Assembly: GCA_024867545.1 (NCBI GenBank)
Contig: JANFNE010000039.1
Location: 372,001 to 436,000 of the forward strand
Length of the DNA stretch: 64,000 nt
Source of the DNA: Phytopythium helicoides
Lineage: Eukaryota > Oomycota > Peronosporomycetes > Pythiales > Pythiaceae
Direction of reading: 5' to 3'
Positions 20,737-30,700 of this stretch are shown one piece after another (position 1 is the first letter of the stretch; each line of letters opens with the position of its first letter). The position numbers and the translations under genes were made by a program. Below the pieces are notes generated by a model. It was not told the DNA's origin. It saw only the letters and a program-made list of their open reading frames with translations, and ran no database searches.

Positions 20737-22471
20737 CTAAAGCTCGTCGCTGTGTGCCGACCGCGTTTCCGACCGCGCGCTCGCATCCAAAGCCGCTTCG
20801 AGCTCTTGTTGATCGCCCGTAATAACGGAGAAGCTACTCGCACCGCCCAAAATGTTGTCAAGGTACTCGCCGATGGATCCTTGACCCTTGGACAGCACTG
20901 CACAACGTGTGTTATGCATGAGCAAAACAGCTTTTGTGAAAGAACATTTCGAAAGAGGAGTCCATACCTGAGTACTTGATCTTACGGCCAGGCTTTAGCA
21001 CCACCGCTTGAATGTTGGCGAAAACCTCGGTGTTGCCCACAAAGTCCGTCAAGGCCTGGAACACGGGGTCCGATCCGCGCGTGGTGAAGAATGCAAACGG
21101 GTCGCGGCGGTATTTCTTGGCGAGTGATCGAACCGAGTCTTCTTCGTTTTCAGGGGTAACAACCACCACGCACATCTGCTTGCGAGAAGATGACGCGCAC
21201 TTGCGAACGTCGCGAGGAGTGAGCACTTGCAAATCTACCTTCGGCTTCTTCTTGGCAACTTCTGGCGACGGGAAGAGCGGGACAGATGGAAGCTCTGCGA
21301 TCGCATCTGCTTCAGTAGCGAGTGAGCGGGTGATAAACGACTTTGCGCTTGACTCGTCAAGCTTCAGCGAGGCGTCCGCAGCCTGGTACTTGGAGCCTGA
21401 CGCATCAACAAAGAGCACCGTCGGCAATTGCGTATCTGATTCACACGAGGGAATCACAAAATATTAGGCGACGTGCACTCTTTTGCCAGAACCGCGGAGG
21501 CATACCTTTGAGCCCAAAGTGCTTGGCGATCTTGTCGTCAGTGCCGGGAACAAACCCGACCTGCACGGTCGGCACCTTCTTCGTACGCTTCTTTCCCTTG
21601 CGTTCCTCGGTGAAGTGCTCTGCCACCGAGCTCAGCCACGACGGAGCCTGGGTTGCATGGGTGTGTCAGTCTAAGAAATCCACGAATGCGAATGCCAATG
21701 ATAGTATTCCTGCGGCATACCTTGGTGCTCGCCTTCTTCCCCGCCTTCGTGACCGGACTTCCGAAAAAGATCGCCGACGGTAGCTCCTTGGTCGTCAAAA
21801 ACGCGTGGACCGCATTGTAGTCGAGCGTCGTGACCAGTCCGCTGCTCACTCCGAGTTTCTTTGCCTCGTCCGAGTTCTTCACGTACTGTACAATCTCGTC
21901 CCGCGTGCGGCCTCCGCGGTAGTCCTGCGGTCGCTTCTTCTTGGCGCCAAACTCTACATCACTCGTTAGAGAAACACATTCAACAATGTCAATTGGCTGC
22001 ACCAACCTTTGATGGTGGGGTAGCCCTTGATCTGGTACTTTTGCGCCAGCTGCTGGTTGGCGGTCGCGTCCACCGCTCCAAGCCGCGCCTGTATCCGGAT
22101 CGTTCCCACGCAGCGTCAACGTTGTCAGCCGATCCTTCCTGCAGCTCGATGGTTGGACCCACGCACGTGTTTCTTGAGCTTCTTGGCCGCCGCCTTGTAC
22201 TCTGGCTCGAGCTTCTGGCAGTGTCCGCACCTGTCCACCGACACTCAGCTCCCCGCTCCCACCCGCTCGCACAGCCGCTTGCCACGCACCACGGCGCGTA
22301 GAACTCGACGAGCCAGTAGTCTCCGCTCTGCAGCACCTCCTTGTCGAAGTTCTGGTCCGTGAGCACCACCACCGCATCCCGCGGACCGTACTCGGCCGTC
22401 GCGAGCGCCACGAGCGTCGAAACCAGCGCCAGCGCCGCCACGAGGCGCGCGAGCGCCACCTGCAGTCCCAT
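20737..22471 (-). CDS. Protein disulfide isomerase-like protein, ER lumen (P5/PDIA6-type)
   Basis: Catalyses disulfide formation and exchange in the ER. Seven exons on the minus strand: 22471-22290, 22230-22167, 22088-22007, 21953-21721, 21647-21506, 21435-20968 and 20879-20737; all join in frame to give 437 aa. It starts with signal peptide [10 protein letters not shown], then a thioredoxin domain with active site W-C-G-H-C created by splicing exons 1 and 2, then G-Y-P-T-I-K-E-F-G with [10 protein letters not shown]. The second half has a thioredoxin-like fold start (L-P-T-V-L-F-V-D) but no second CxxC. It ends H-S-D-E-L, a standard ER-retrieval signal. Classical PDIA6 has two CGHC sites, so this is a one-site variant. 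It is the most intron-rich gene here together with IFT46, its divergent neighbour 258 bp away. Confidence 0.9.
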
Positions 22472-22728
22472 GAGGAGCGAGCGCGAGCGTTTGGATACTT
22501 TGGCGTTTGTATACTTTGGAGGGAGGTGGGAATAGCGCAAAGGGGCGTGTAGATACTATGAGATCGATAGGCGCACCACCGTACTTCAAGCGGCGCGACT
22601 GCTTGGTGGCACTTGTGCGGCTGCTTGATGCGGCCTTGACGCCTCGCTGGGCTCTCGGAAGACAGATTGACTGAAGCCTTTCTGCTGTTTTGTGGCGTTG
22701 AGAGTGGGGCTGTGGGGCTGTGGGAGCC
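22472..22728. promoter_or_regulatory. Bidirectional promoter between PDI-like gene and IFT46
   Basis: 257 bp separate the two start codons. Directly above the PDI start lie two tandem 16-bp units (see 22487-22518). The IFT46 side is rich in G near its ATG. No TATA box is evident. Confidence 0.5.
22487..22518. repeat. Tandem 16-bp pair upstream of the PDI start
   Basis: Two adjacent units, 22487-22502 and 22503-22518, differ at one base (plus strand GCGTTTGGATACTTTG and GCGTTTGTATACTTTG). They start 16 bp above the PDI ATG and could be a duplicated factor site or part of the 5' leader. Confidence 0.6.
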
Positions 22729-24612
22729 ATGAGCGACTCGGATGAGGACGCGCAGGTGCTGCTGGACGAGCAGGTATCTTTCTACTCGGTTTGGGTGTCA
22801 AAAATGGGAAATACTAGACGAGCTCTTGTGGGTGGCAGAGCATGGATGAGGTGCACGAGCTGGACGACGCGATGCAAGTCAGGTGAGATTTCTGTTTGCT
22901 GCGTTTAAACAGTGTTTCGGAATGCTTCTAACGCATAATTTGGGGTCTTTGGGCAGTATTGACACCAATGCTTCCATATCGCCGACGCGAAGGAGAACGA
23001 AGTTCAGGTCTTCGAGTGGAGATAGTGAAAGCAGCAGCGATGGTGCACACAAAGGCTTTAGAGAGGATGCCAGTGATAGCGACAGCGATATCGGCGCTAG
23101 TGACGAATTTGGACATTCATTCGACGACGAAAAGATTCAATCGTCCTCTTCGCTATCGGACGCGGAATCGGACGAACCGCCAGAAATCCCTGGTAGCCCT
23201 CTAGCACAGGTAAGCTACGATAGTGCGCACCTGGAGTTTGTATAAGTGAGCCGGTTGTTTATATGCGCTTCGCACAAATCGATAGAAACACGACCCCGGA
23301 GGCTACGCTATACCCGGAATCCAAGCACCCACAGACACGACAGCCAGGAAGGTGGATATTCTCAAGCTTGACGAGGATGAGTACGAGGCAAAGGAGACAG
23401 AGCAGCCGCGTGCAATGGAGTTTCACACGTCGAGCTCCTCCGAATCGGAGAGTGATGAAGACCAGGAAGGGAACGGCCATGCATCGCAGTTTCAATCAAG
23501 CGCGTACACGAAGTCTGACCGACCAAAGACAGCAGCGAAGGAACTAGAGAAATACCGTGACGTAGTTCCCGAAGAATTTTTTCAGCAAATTGACAATGAT
23601 GCAGACGATGCCGAGGTCGACTACGAATCTGAGAAGGATACTATCCCAAAAGATGCTCAAAGCATACAAATACCCGCCAGCAGTCATAACGATAATGACC
23701 AAAGAAAGAAGAATGCACCGATCTACAAAGTCCATGTTCCTGTTGATGTCCAAGAGCTGTTCTCGGTGAGTTGCCAATGATTTTGTGCTCTCTTTTTGTA
23801 CGCTAATCGCCGGTCATTTACGCCAGCTTGTTGATGCCTACACCCCTGAAGATATTGATATCGGCTCTCGATTGGAGCCGTTCTTGCCAGCCTTCGTCCC
23901 CTCAGTTGGGCTTCCGTTCGATGGAATCGATGTACGGATGTATTTGATGGAGACCATTCTGCTGTTAACCAACAACTAACACCTGAACGCTTTTATCCGC
24001 CAAGATCCCTCGACCTGATGGCAAAGAGGATCAATCAACGGGAGTAGACTTTTTACGCGAGGCGGCGGATGTGAGCAACACAGTTGAGCTCGAACTACTG
24101 ATGCAGGTAGCTCTGGCAAGCGATCGAAAGATGCGTACACGGAGCGAAGTTACGCGATCAATCGACGATGCTGCACATCACCCGAAAGCAATTGATCAGT
24201 GGATTGCAAGTGTTGCCAAAGTACAAGCGTCTAAACCGCTCCCGCAGGTACGATGGTGGGAATGGGTGAGATAGGAGATTGGCAATAACAACTTCTCGTT
24301 CATGATATCCAGGTGCACTACAAGAAGCCAATGCCAACGATCGAGTCACTGATTGAGTTGTGGCCAGAGGAGTTTGAGCAAGTGCTTAGCGAGCATGCTA
24401 ACATTCTCGAAAAACCTGGAGGATTAGCCTCTTTGAACCTCGAGCTGAAGGAAATGGTGCGGCTGGTCTGCGTCTTTTTGGATATCCCAGTGTACGACGG
24501 GCTTCAGGTGCATTCGTTGCACATGCTCTTTACGCTGTACGGTGAGGTTGAAAAATACGAGCAGGAGCAACAGCAAGTACAGCAGCAGCGAGCTCAGTTT
24601 CGCTATTCATGA
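22729..24612 (+). CDS. IFT46: Intraflagellar transport protein 46 (IFT-B complex)
   Basis: A core subunit of the IFT-B train that carries cargo into cilia. Seven exons: 22729-22773, 22839-22882, 22957-23209, 23286-23765, 23827-23931, 24005-24247 and 24313-24612, giving 489 aa; every join is in frame with GT..AG introns of 61-76 nt. The N-terminal half is acidic and disordered (many Ser, Asp, Glu). The conserved C-terminal half follows the family in order: Y-T-P-E-D-I-D-I, L-E-P-F-L-P-A-F-V-P-S-V-G, I-P-R-P-D-G-K, H-P-K-A-I-D-Q-W-I, V-H-Y-K-K-P-M-P, L-W-P-E-E-F-E, and F-L-D-I-P-V-Y with S-L-H-M-L-F-T-L-Y. Presence implies flagellated zoospores. It is convergent with the cysteine-rich gene at 24655 (stops 42 bp apart). 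Confidence 0.95.
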
Positions 24613-24654
24613 CGCAGCAATCGAGACGTTATCATGCAGAAGCCCATTCTATCG

Positions 24655-25328
24655 CTAGCTCTCGGCGAAGGTTCCCGGCCACGCTTTGTCTGGTCGATCT
24701 GGATTCTTGGTGCGATCCAGCTTATTGCACGAGGTGATGTCGGTTGAGAAGAACGCTGTCTGCGACTGTCTCGTAGCACCAGCATCAACGACAGCGTTAG
24801 AGCTCGTCAAGAGACCACCACATCCGACTGGATCAGGAATCTTACCGTGGGGCACTGAAAGTTGAGCACGTACGGGCACTTGCGCACGACATCTTCGCAC
24901 AGTGACAAGCAAGTGCGGTAGCGCCCGTCAACCCCTTCCGCGCAGGTTGACGAGCCGACCGGACAGAGCTGAGCCTCCATGGCTCCGCCTGTGTTGCCGC
25001 ACTTTTGGAACTTGATGCTGCAGATCCAGTACTTGTAGGCATCTCGGCAGTCGTCGCAGCCGTACAGGCTGTACTTGTTGTGGCAGCCGAAGCGCAGCAG
25101 CATGACGTTGACGTTTTCGTAGTAGAACTTGGCGCGCGCGTCGGCGATTGTACCGTCCAAGTCGTCCGCGTCCACGACTGCCGCGTAGTCAACCATGGAG
25201 CAGAAGGAGAGCGACCCCTTGGAGAATCTTTGGCACGTGGGGGTCTTCGGCTCTTCACTACCCGAGACCACCACGCCCACCAGTATCAAGAGCGCTGGCA
25301 CCACAAACAGAGCTGCGCGTTCAAGCAT
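24655..25328 (-). CDS. NALF/Mid1-like secreted cysteine-rich protein
   Basis: Two exons on the minus strand, 25328-24846 and 24765-24655, with an 80-nt intron, give 197 aa; an ATG at 25349 would add seven residues. The start M-L-E-R-A-A-L-F-V-V-P-A-L-L-I-L-V-G is a signal peptide or anchor. The mature part has about 14 cysteines, including C-H-N-K-Y-S-L-Y-G-C-D-D-C-R-D-A-Y-K-Y-W-I-C and C-L-S-L-C-E-D-V-V-R-K-C-P-Y-V-L. This order resembles the Frizzled-like cysteine-rich region of FAM155/NALF and fungal Mid1, accessory subunits of NALCN/Cch1-type cation channels. I place it there by pattern memory only. A different secreted cysteine-rich family is possible. The C-terminal exon is polar and adds one more Cys. 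Confidence 0.6.
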
Positions 25329-25419
25329 CGATGGCAATTGACAAATCAACTTTGACTGCTCATGAGGCTCATAACGGATGTCTTCTGCTATTAATACGAG
25401 GCGCTGGCTTACAGAGCGG

Positions 25420-25572
25420 TCAGTAGAAGTGGCGTCCGCCGCTGGAGGGCGAGCCGTTCAGGCGCTGGTAGTGACGCCGCAGTAGGCGGAAGCAGCCGCC
25501 ACACAGCGGCGCTAGCAGCGAGTCCACGATGAACCGCTTGAGCGAGAGCTTGAACTGCGTGAGCTTCTCCAT
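25420..25572 (-). CDS. Possible small basic protein (50 aa)
   Basis: Open frame starting M-E-K-L-T-Q-F-K-L-S-L-K-R-F-I-V-D-S-L-L-A-P-L and ending G-G-R-H-F-Y. It is basic with an amphipathic helix and reads like a real short protein, but there is no family match and no support beyond composition. It could also be the last exon of a longer minus-strand gene. See the similar small frame at 25830-26009. Confidence 0.35.
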   Translation of the reverse strand: MEKLTQFKLSLKRFIVDSLLAPLCGGCFRLLRRHYQRLNGSPSSGGRHFY

Positions 25573-25829
25573 GTCTGCGTGGTTTTGTCTTGAAGGTCTC
25601 TTGGTCTCTTGGCGAAATTGCAAATGAGCTTGGAAATTATCCGGAATCGCATTCCATCATTCGGTGCCAAGCGAGCAAGCTCCAGTGGTACTGCTCGCTC
25701 CGTTTTCTGGATGGGTGACAATTCTCACTTGCGGTGAGTATGGAGTGGCACCACCTGCCATTACTACGGTGCAGATCATTTTTGCAGGCGGTGATGTGTC
25801 GCTCTGCGTGGTGGTCGAGCCGTTCCAAG

Positions 25830-26009
25830 TCACTGGCGCCACGCACGCCACGGCGTCCCACGCGCTCTCCACTTGTGCTGCGCGACCGCGTCCTGCGCCT
25901 TGAGCTGGCGGAGGCGCTCGACCAGTCGTGGGATCCAGCGCATCAGGCAGCGCGCGAGCGGCGCCAGCAGCTGCGAGCAGAACTGTGAGAGCGCGGGCGG
26001 CACGGGCAT
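25830..26009 (-). CDS. Possible small helical protein (59 aa)
   Basis: Open frame starting M-P-V-P-P-A-L-S-Q-F-C-S-Q-L-L-A-P-L-A-R-C. Like the frame at 25420-25572 it has an L-L-A-P-L core followed by basic and hydrophobic residues (R-W-I-P-R-L-V-E-R-L). The two could be diverged tandem copies or two exons of one gene with an unusually long intron. The rest of 25573-26345 shows nothing clearer. Confidence 0.3.
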   Translation of the reverse strand: MPVPPALSQFCSQLLAPLARCLMRWIPRLVERLRQLKAQDAVAQHKWRARGTPWRAWRQ

Positions 26010-26345
26010 TGCAGCTGCAAGTCGGTGGCGTTGAGCTGGTTGGTGAGTGGCCGTTGAGCTTGAGTTTGAGCTTGAAATGGGAGCCCATGACGGACGGCCG
26101 GCCGCGTCTACCGCGATTGCAAGATGGCTGCCCGCCACAAGTCGCTCCATGTCGCAGTTGCAGGCTGTGAGCCACAGCCGAGGCGCTCGCTCGAGCATCC
26201 AGGCGCAACTCTAGGTCCGGCGTAGCTCTTCGCGATTATCAGGTGCCACCAGCCGGAACGTAGGCGTGTTCCGGTACGGACAAGAAGCCGGGCCGCGGCA
26301 ACCCCCAGGCATGGCCCCCATGGCCCACTCGGCCGCCCTTCCGCC

Positions 26346-27299
26346 ATGAGGAAGGCCACGACCATGCCCACGACCGCGCGCGAGCGAGCGACGCGCCTGG
26401 AGCCGCTGCCGCTGCTGCGTCGGCTGCGCACGGCCGCGACGCTGCGCCAGCAGCAGCAGCAGCAGCCGACGGCGAGCGACCCGCTGGGCGTCACGGGGCT
26501 GGCGCTGCTCAGCAGCTTCGGCCGCGACTCGTCTCCGCAGGTGGCGCCGGGGCCGCGCCGCGCGCTGACCACGGCGTCGTCGTCGGTCGTCGACCACCTG
26601 CGCGACGGCGACGTGGTGCACGCGGGCTGGCTGAGCGTCGAGCACCAGCGCAAGCGCGGCTTCCGCTGGCGCTTCTGCGTGCTGGACGGCGCGCTGCTCT
26701 CATGCTACGACGGCGACCAGCCGGGCGCGAGCGTCGTGAGGGAGCACGAGATCGCGGCGGTCGAGCGGCTCCCGCAGCTCAACCGCGCGCTGGTGCTCGT
26801 CGGCGCCGACGGCTACCGTCTCTGGCTGCACGTCGACCACGACGAGAGCAACTACGAGCAGTGGCTGCGGCTGTTCGCGGCCGCGGCGGACCGCCGCGCG
26901 CGTCGCCGCGACGGCTCCATCTTCCTTCGCAAGCCGCTGCAGCAGACGTCCAGCCAGCCCGCAGTTGGAGCCTTCACCGGCTGGATCCCGCGCGTCCGCC
27001 GCACGCGCCTCGCGCTCTCGTGGCTCTGGTCGCGACCGCAGCGCATGTACTGCGCGCTGCAGGGCCGCACCTTCGCGGGCTTCGTGGTCAACGCCGAGGG
27101 CCGCTGGGCCGACCTGCTGGGCGTCGTCAGGCACGTCACCACCGTCGAGAGCGACGGCCAGCCGCGCTGCATCGAGCTGCGCTTCAGCAGCACGCGCGCC
27201 GTCGTGCGCCTGCAGCCCGCGACGCCAGCGGCGACGAGCCAGTGGCTCGAGCGCCTCGAGCTGGCGGCCAGCGATCGCGATCGCCGCCACGTCGAATGA
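26346..27299 (+). CDS. Protein with one or two PH domains
   Basis: Single exon, 317 aa, extremely GC-rich at third positions. Residues about 93-180 form a pleckstrin-homology domain: H-A-G-W-L-S-V-E, W-R-F-C-V-L-D-G-A-L-L-S-C-Y, and the C-terminal helix Y-E-Q-W-L-R-L-F-A-A-A. A second PH-like stretch follows about 210-310: F-T-G-W-I-P-R-V, R-M-Y-C-A-L-Q-G-R-T-F, and S-Q-W-L-E-R-L-E-L-A. PH domains bind phosphoinositides or proteins at membranes; no catalytic domain is seen. The N-terminal 90 residues are low-complexity with a Gln run coded by a CAG repeat (about 26448-26465). Start could be M1 or M7. Confidence 0.75.
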   Translation: MRKATTMPTTARERATRLEPLPLLRRLRTAATLRQQQQQQPTASDPLGVTGLALLSSFGRDSSPQVAPGPRRALTTASSSVVDHLRDGDVVHAGWLSVEHQRKRGFRWRFCVLDGALLSCYDGDQPGASVVREHEIAAVERLPQLNRALVLVGADGYRLWLHVDHDESNYEQWLRLFAAAADRRARRRDGSIFLRKPLQQTSSQPAVGAFTGWIPRVRRTRLALSWLWSRPQRMYCALQGRTFAGFVVNAEGRWADLLGVVRHVTTVESDGQPRCIELRFSSTRAVVRLQPATPAATSQWLERLELAASDRDRRHVE

Positions 27300-27775
27300 G
27301 CCAGGTTCAACCCATATGGGTGTGTTGCCATGGAGGTTCAACCCGCGGCAGTCAGAGCGAGTTCCAGCCAATCCGCGAGCAGAGAAGCATTCGATTCGGC
27401 CAATCACCGCCGCCCGTTTGCGGCCATTCACGTAAAGTACGCCGCTCAATGCAACTGTTTTCGTAATTTAAGAGAGAAAGCCGACGGCTTCCGCAAGGTG
27501 AGATCGCACATAGCAGGGGGCGTTCAACTAGGCGCTTTCTCAGTTTCGCGCTTCCACAGGGTTTTCTCTCGCTTCGGGGGAAGACAGCACGCGCGGCGCC
27601 TCCAGCTCGCGCTCCTGGCGGCTCTGCGCGCGCCTCCCCGCCGTCCGCGCGCACTCGGAGGCCCGGCGGACGCCCGCGCGCCTGCGCTCGCCAAGTCGCG
27701 GGCTCAAACGCCCCCGGGGAGCCGAGGAACGGCCGCGAGAAGCGAGGCGACGGGACGCTCGAGGAAAAGACGACC
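27300..27775. promoter_or_regulatory. Upstream region of ATG2
   Basis: About 475 bp without a gene. The 3' half (27585-27740) is very GC-rich with repeated CGCGC motifs and probably forms the promoter and 5' leader of ATG2. A CCAAT-type motif occurs near 27398. No initiator match is obvious. Confidence 0.4.
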
Positions 27776-30700
27776 ATGCAGTTCTTCAAGCAGCTGACGG
27801 ACCCAGCGCTCAAGCGCCTGTACAAGTTTGTGCTCAAGCGCATGATCGGGCGCTTCCTGGCGGCTGACGAGCTCGACCTCGACCAGCTAGACGTGCACCT
27901 GCGCGCTGGACGAATGGAGCTGTGCGACCTGCTGCTCAACGCCGACGTGCTCAACGCCGAGGTGTGCGAGCCGGCAGGACTGCCCTTCCGCGTCAAGAAG
28001 GGATACCTCGGCTCAGTGCGCGTCGCGATTTCCTACGCCAACATCATGAGCGAGAGCTGCCTCGTCGAGATCGACGACATTGAAGTCGTGCTCGTGCCCG
28101 TTGAGAAGTACGAGCGCGAGGAGATGGAGCGCATGGAGCGAGAGGCTGCAGCCGCAGGAGGGAGCTCTGGGTACGCGTCACAGACGACGAGCGCTGCAGC
28201 TAGCGACGCTGGCGCAAAGGACGCCGAGCCGGTCGACGAGGTGTCGCAAGAAGGACTGGACTTTGTGGCGAGCTGGATCGAACAGGTAACGTCCAAGATC
28301 AAGGTGACGCTCTCCAACATCTGCCTGCGGCTCGAGACGGGCGAGCAGTACAATGGGCGCTACGTGGCGCTCGTTTGCCGATTGGAGTGGGCACAGCTCA
28401 CGGACGAGTCGGCAGCCGACGTGCAAAGCGTGTATGGTCGAAGTAGCTTTGATCACCCGTCAGGGATGTATGGATCGCAGACGCTCGGAGGTGCGCAGTC
28501 CATGGCAGCAAGTTCGCTGTTCGGGATTTCCCAGAAAGGAATTAAGTTTCGCGGCATCACGATGGATTTGCATCTGAGCTCGAACGACGATGGGATCGAT
28601 GAGCCACTTTCCGCACAGTTGGATACACTCGTCGTGCACCCGTTCCTCGACAGCGACCGCACAAGACAGTGCTACGTCCAACTCAAGGTTTCTCACTACG
28701 ATGCGCTCGAAGCGCCGACAGTCGACGTCGATATTTTCTTTCATTCGATTCGGGTCGTGCTTCAACCCCAACACTTTCCTGAGTTTGGGAAGCTCATTGA
28801 TGCATTTTCAGCTGGCGCGCAGCCTGGAAGCACTCACCACCCACACGATGGCGGGTTCGGATCGGCGTCCATGTTCCAGTCCGTTTGTGATACAAGGCCG
28901 CGATGGATGATTGATGAAGCCACCGCTAATGGGATCGACGCTGAATCTGGTGATAGTGCGGGCAGCGGCGGTGTAAACTTGTCTTACAAGGAATTCCAGC
29001 GGATTGAGCAACTTTTGATGCAATATCGGCAGACTCACGACGATCTCAAGCAGATGAGTCGTCGTGCTGGGTCGGATGCAAAGTCTCCAGCTACTCTTGA
29101 AAATTCCATTATTCAGGCTCGGAAGCTGTCTCTTGCGGAGAGCGTCGAAAGCGTGGGATTATCCGACTTGGACGACGAAGAAGATTTCTTCGACTGTGAT
29201 ACCGGCGCCTCCGGTTTGGGTGCAAGTACCTCAATGATGGGTCAGTCGATGTATGCATCAGCTCGATTTGATGCTGACGATACTGATAGTATTGAGGACG
29301 AAAGAGAACAGTCAATGACTCAATCGACTACAAAGGGGACAGCACGACCATCTAGACAGCTGCAGAATCGCATAAAGTTGCATCTTCTAGAGTTTCAGAT
29401 GGTGCTTCTTTACGATGACTTACCGGACGACGACGAGGATTTGGAGGTACATGAAGAAGAGGTCGATTTGAGCGAATCGCAACGCCCTGCAGCACCTACG
29501 AGACTGAAGCCCCTGCCCTCTGTCGACGGTCAAGAGCGACTGGAGGTAACTTTCAAGGACGTGATCTGCTCCAGTCTCGTGTATTCCGGATATACAATAG
29601 TCACATTAACAATCGGAACACTCGAGATAGCAGAGAAGACATTGCCACGAATGTCGCTGGATGTTGTCGAAGATGAATCTGCCATGTTGACTACCAAGAT
29701 TCTAAGGTTTACAGACTACTCGCCCGCTAATGGGCGGAAGGTGCATTTATCGACAAATTTGTCAATCCAAGTGCGAATCGATTCAAAGAGCGAAAACGAC
29801 AGCAGCTCTGCTGTATCGGCACTCAGCGTCCAGATCAAGGCACAACCACTACTATTTGAGTGGGATATGTATATTCTCGATCGTGCGCAACGACTAATGC
29901 TGCTGCTGGAGGATCCGTCTTCGAAAGATGGAGTGGCTCTAACACCTCGCGAAACGAAGGCGGTCGATGAATACGAGAAGAAGTTTGAGCTGACGACCGA
30001 CTGCGTTCGCTTCACCCTGCGCTTTCCTATGGTCAACAGCGATATCATCCGATTTGGTGCCTCTTCAGCCCGAGGTTTGTGCGAGGACAGACTCGTGGTT
30101 ACGCTAGAGGGTGTGCGAGTGACCTCAGTTTCGTCGGACGCAGAAATCGACGAGGATGTTCGCTTTCCTAGTGAAAAGAAACGATTACCGTGGATGTCTG
30201 AGTTCGACGCCAAGTTCGACGCTGGAAAAGTTGTGCTCGTCACTCCGGAGAGCAAGAACCAGCGTAGCTCACGAGTCGAGAAGACGACGTTGTTCACTGT
30301 TAAGAGAGACGACCGGACTAATGAAGCGTGCAAGATTCGGTTCCGCTTGCAAACGCCATCGCACGCTGATATTCGGTCGGCGATCGCAGCAAAACAGAAC
30401 CTTGTACAAGATGCAAGCCAAGTATCAGACGTGATTTCAACCAAGCTGGGCGAGGACGAGGTTGATGGTGATGATAATGACGGCGGTCGCGTCGGGTTGA
30501 ATGGATGGAGCCTGGAAGCCGTTGCACGTACAGAGAAGTTCGAGGAATGTGCTGCTGCATCGGGACTGTTCTCAGTTGATATCTTGGTGCCCAAGGCGGA
30601 CGGAGAATTATTGAAGTCGTCGCTGGATCGCTTGATGGTACTATTTGACGCACTTTTAATGATCAACCCGATCGATGTCAACACGTACAACCAGATGTTG

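Noticed and set aside
26700..27449. Minus-strand frame over the PH-domain gene
   Set aside because: Antisense of very GC-rich sequence without motifs; the PH domains read on the plus strand.
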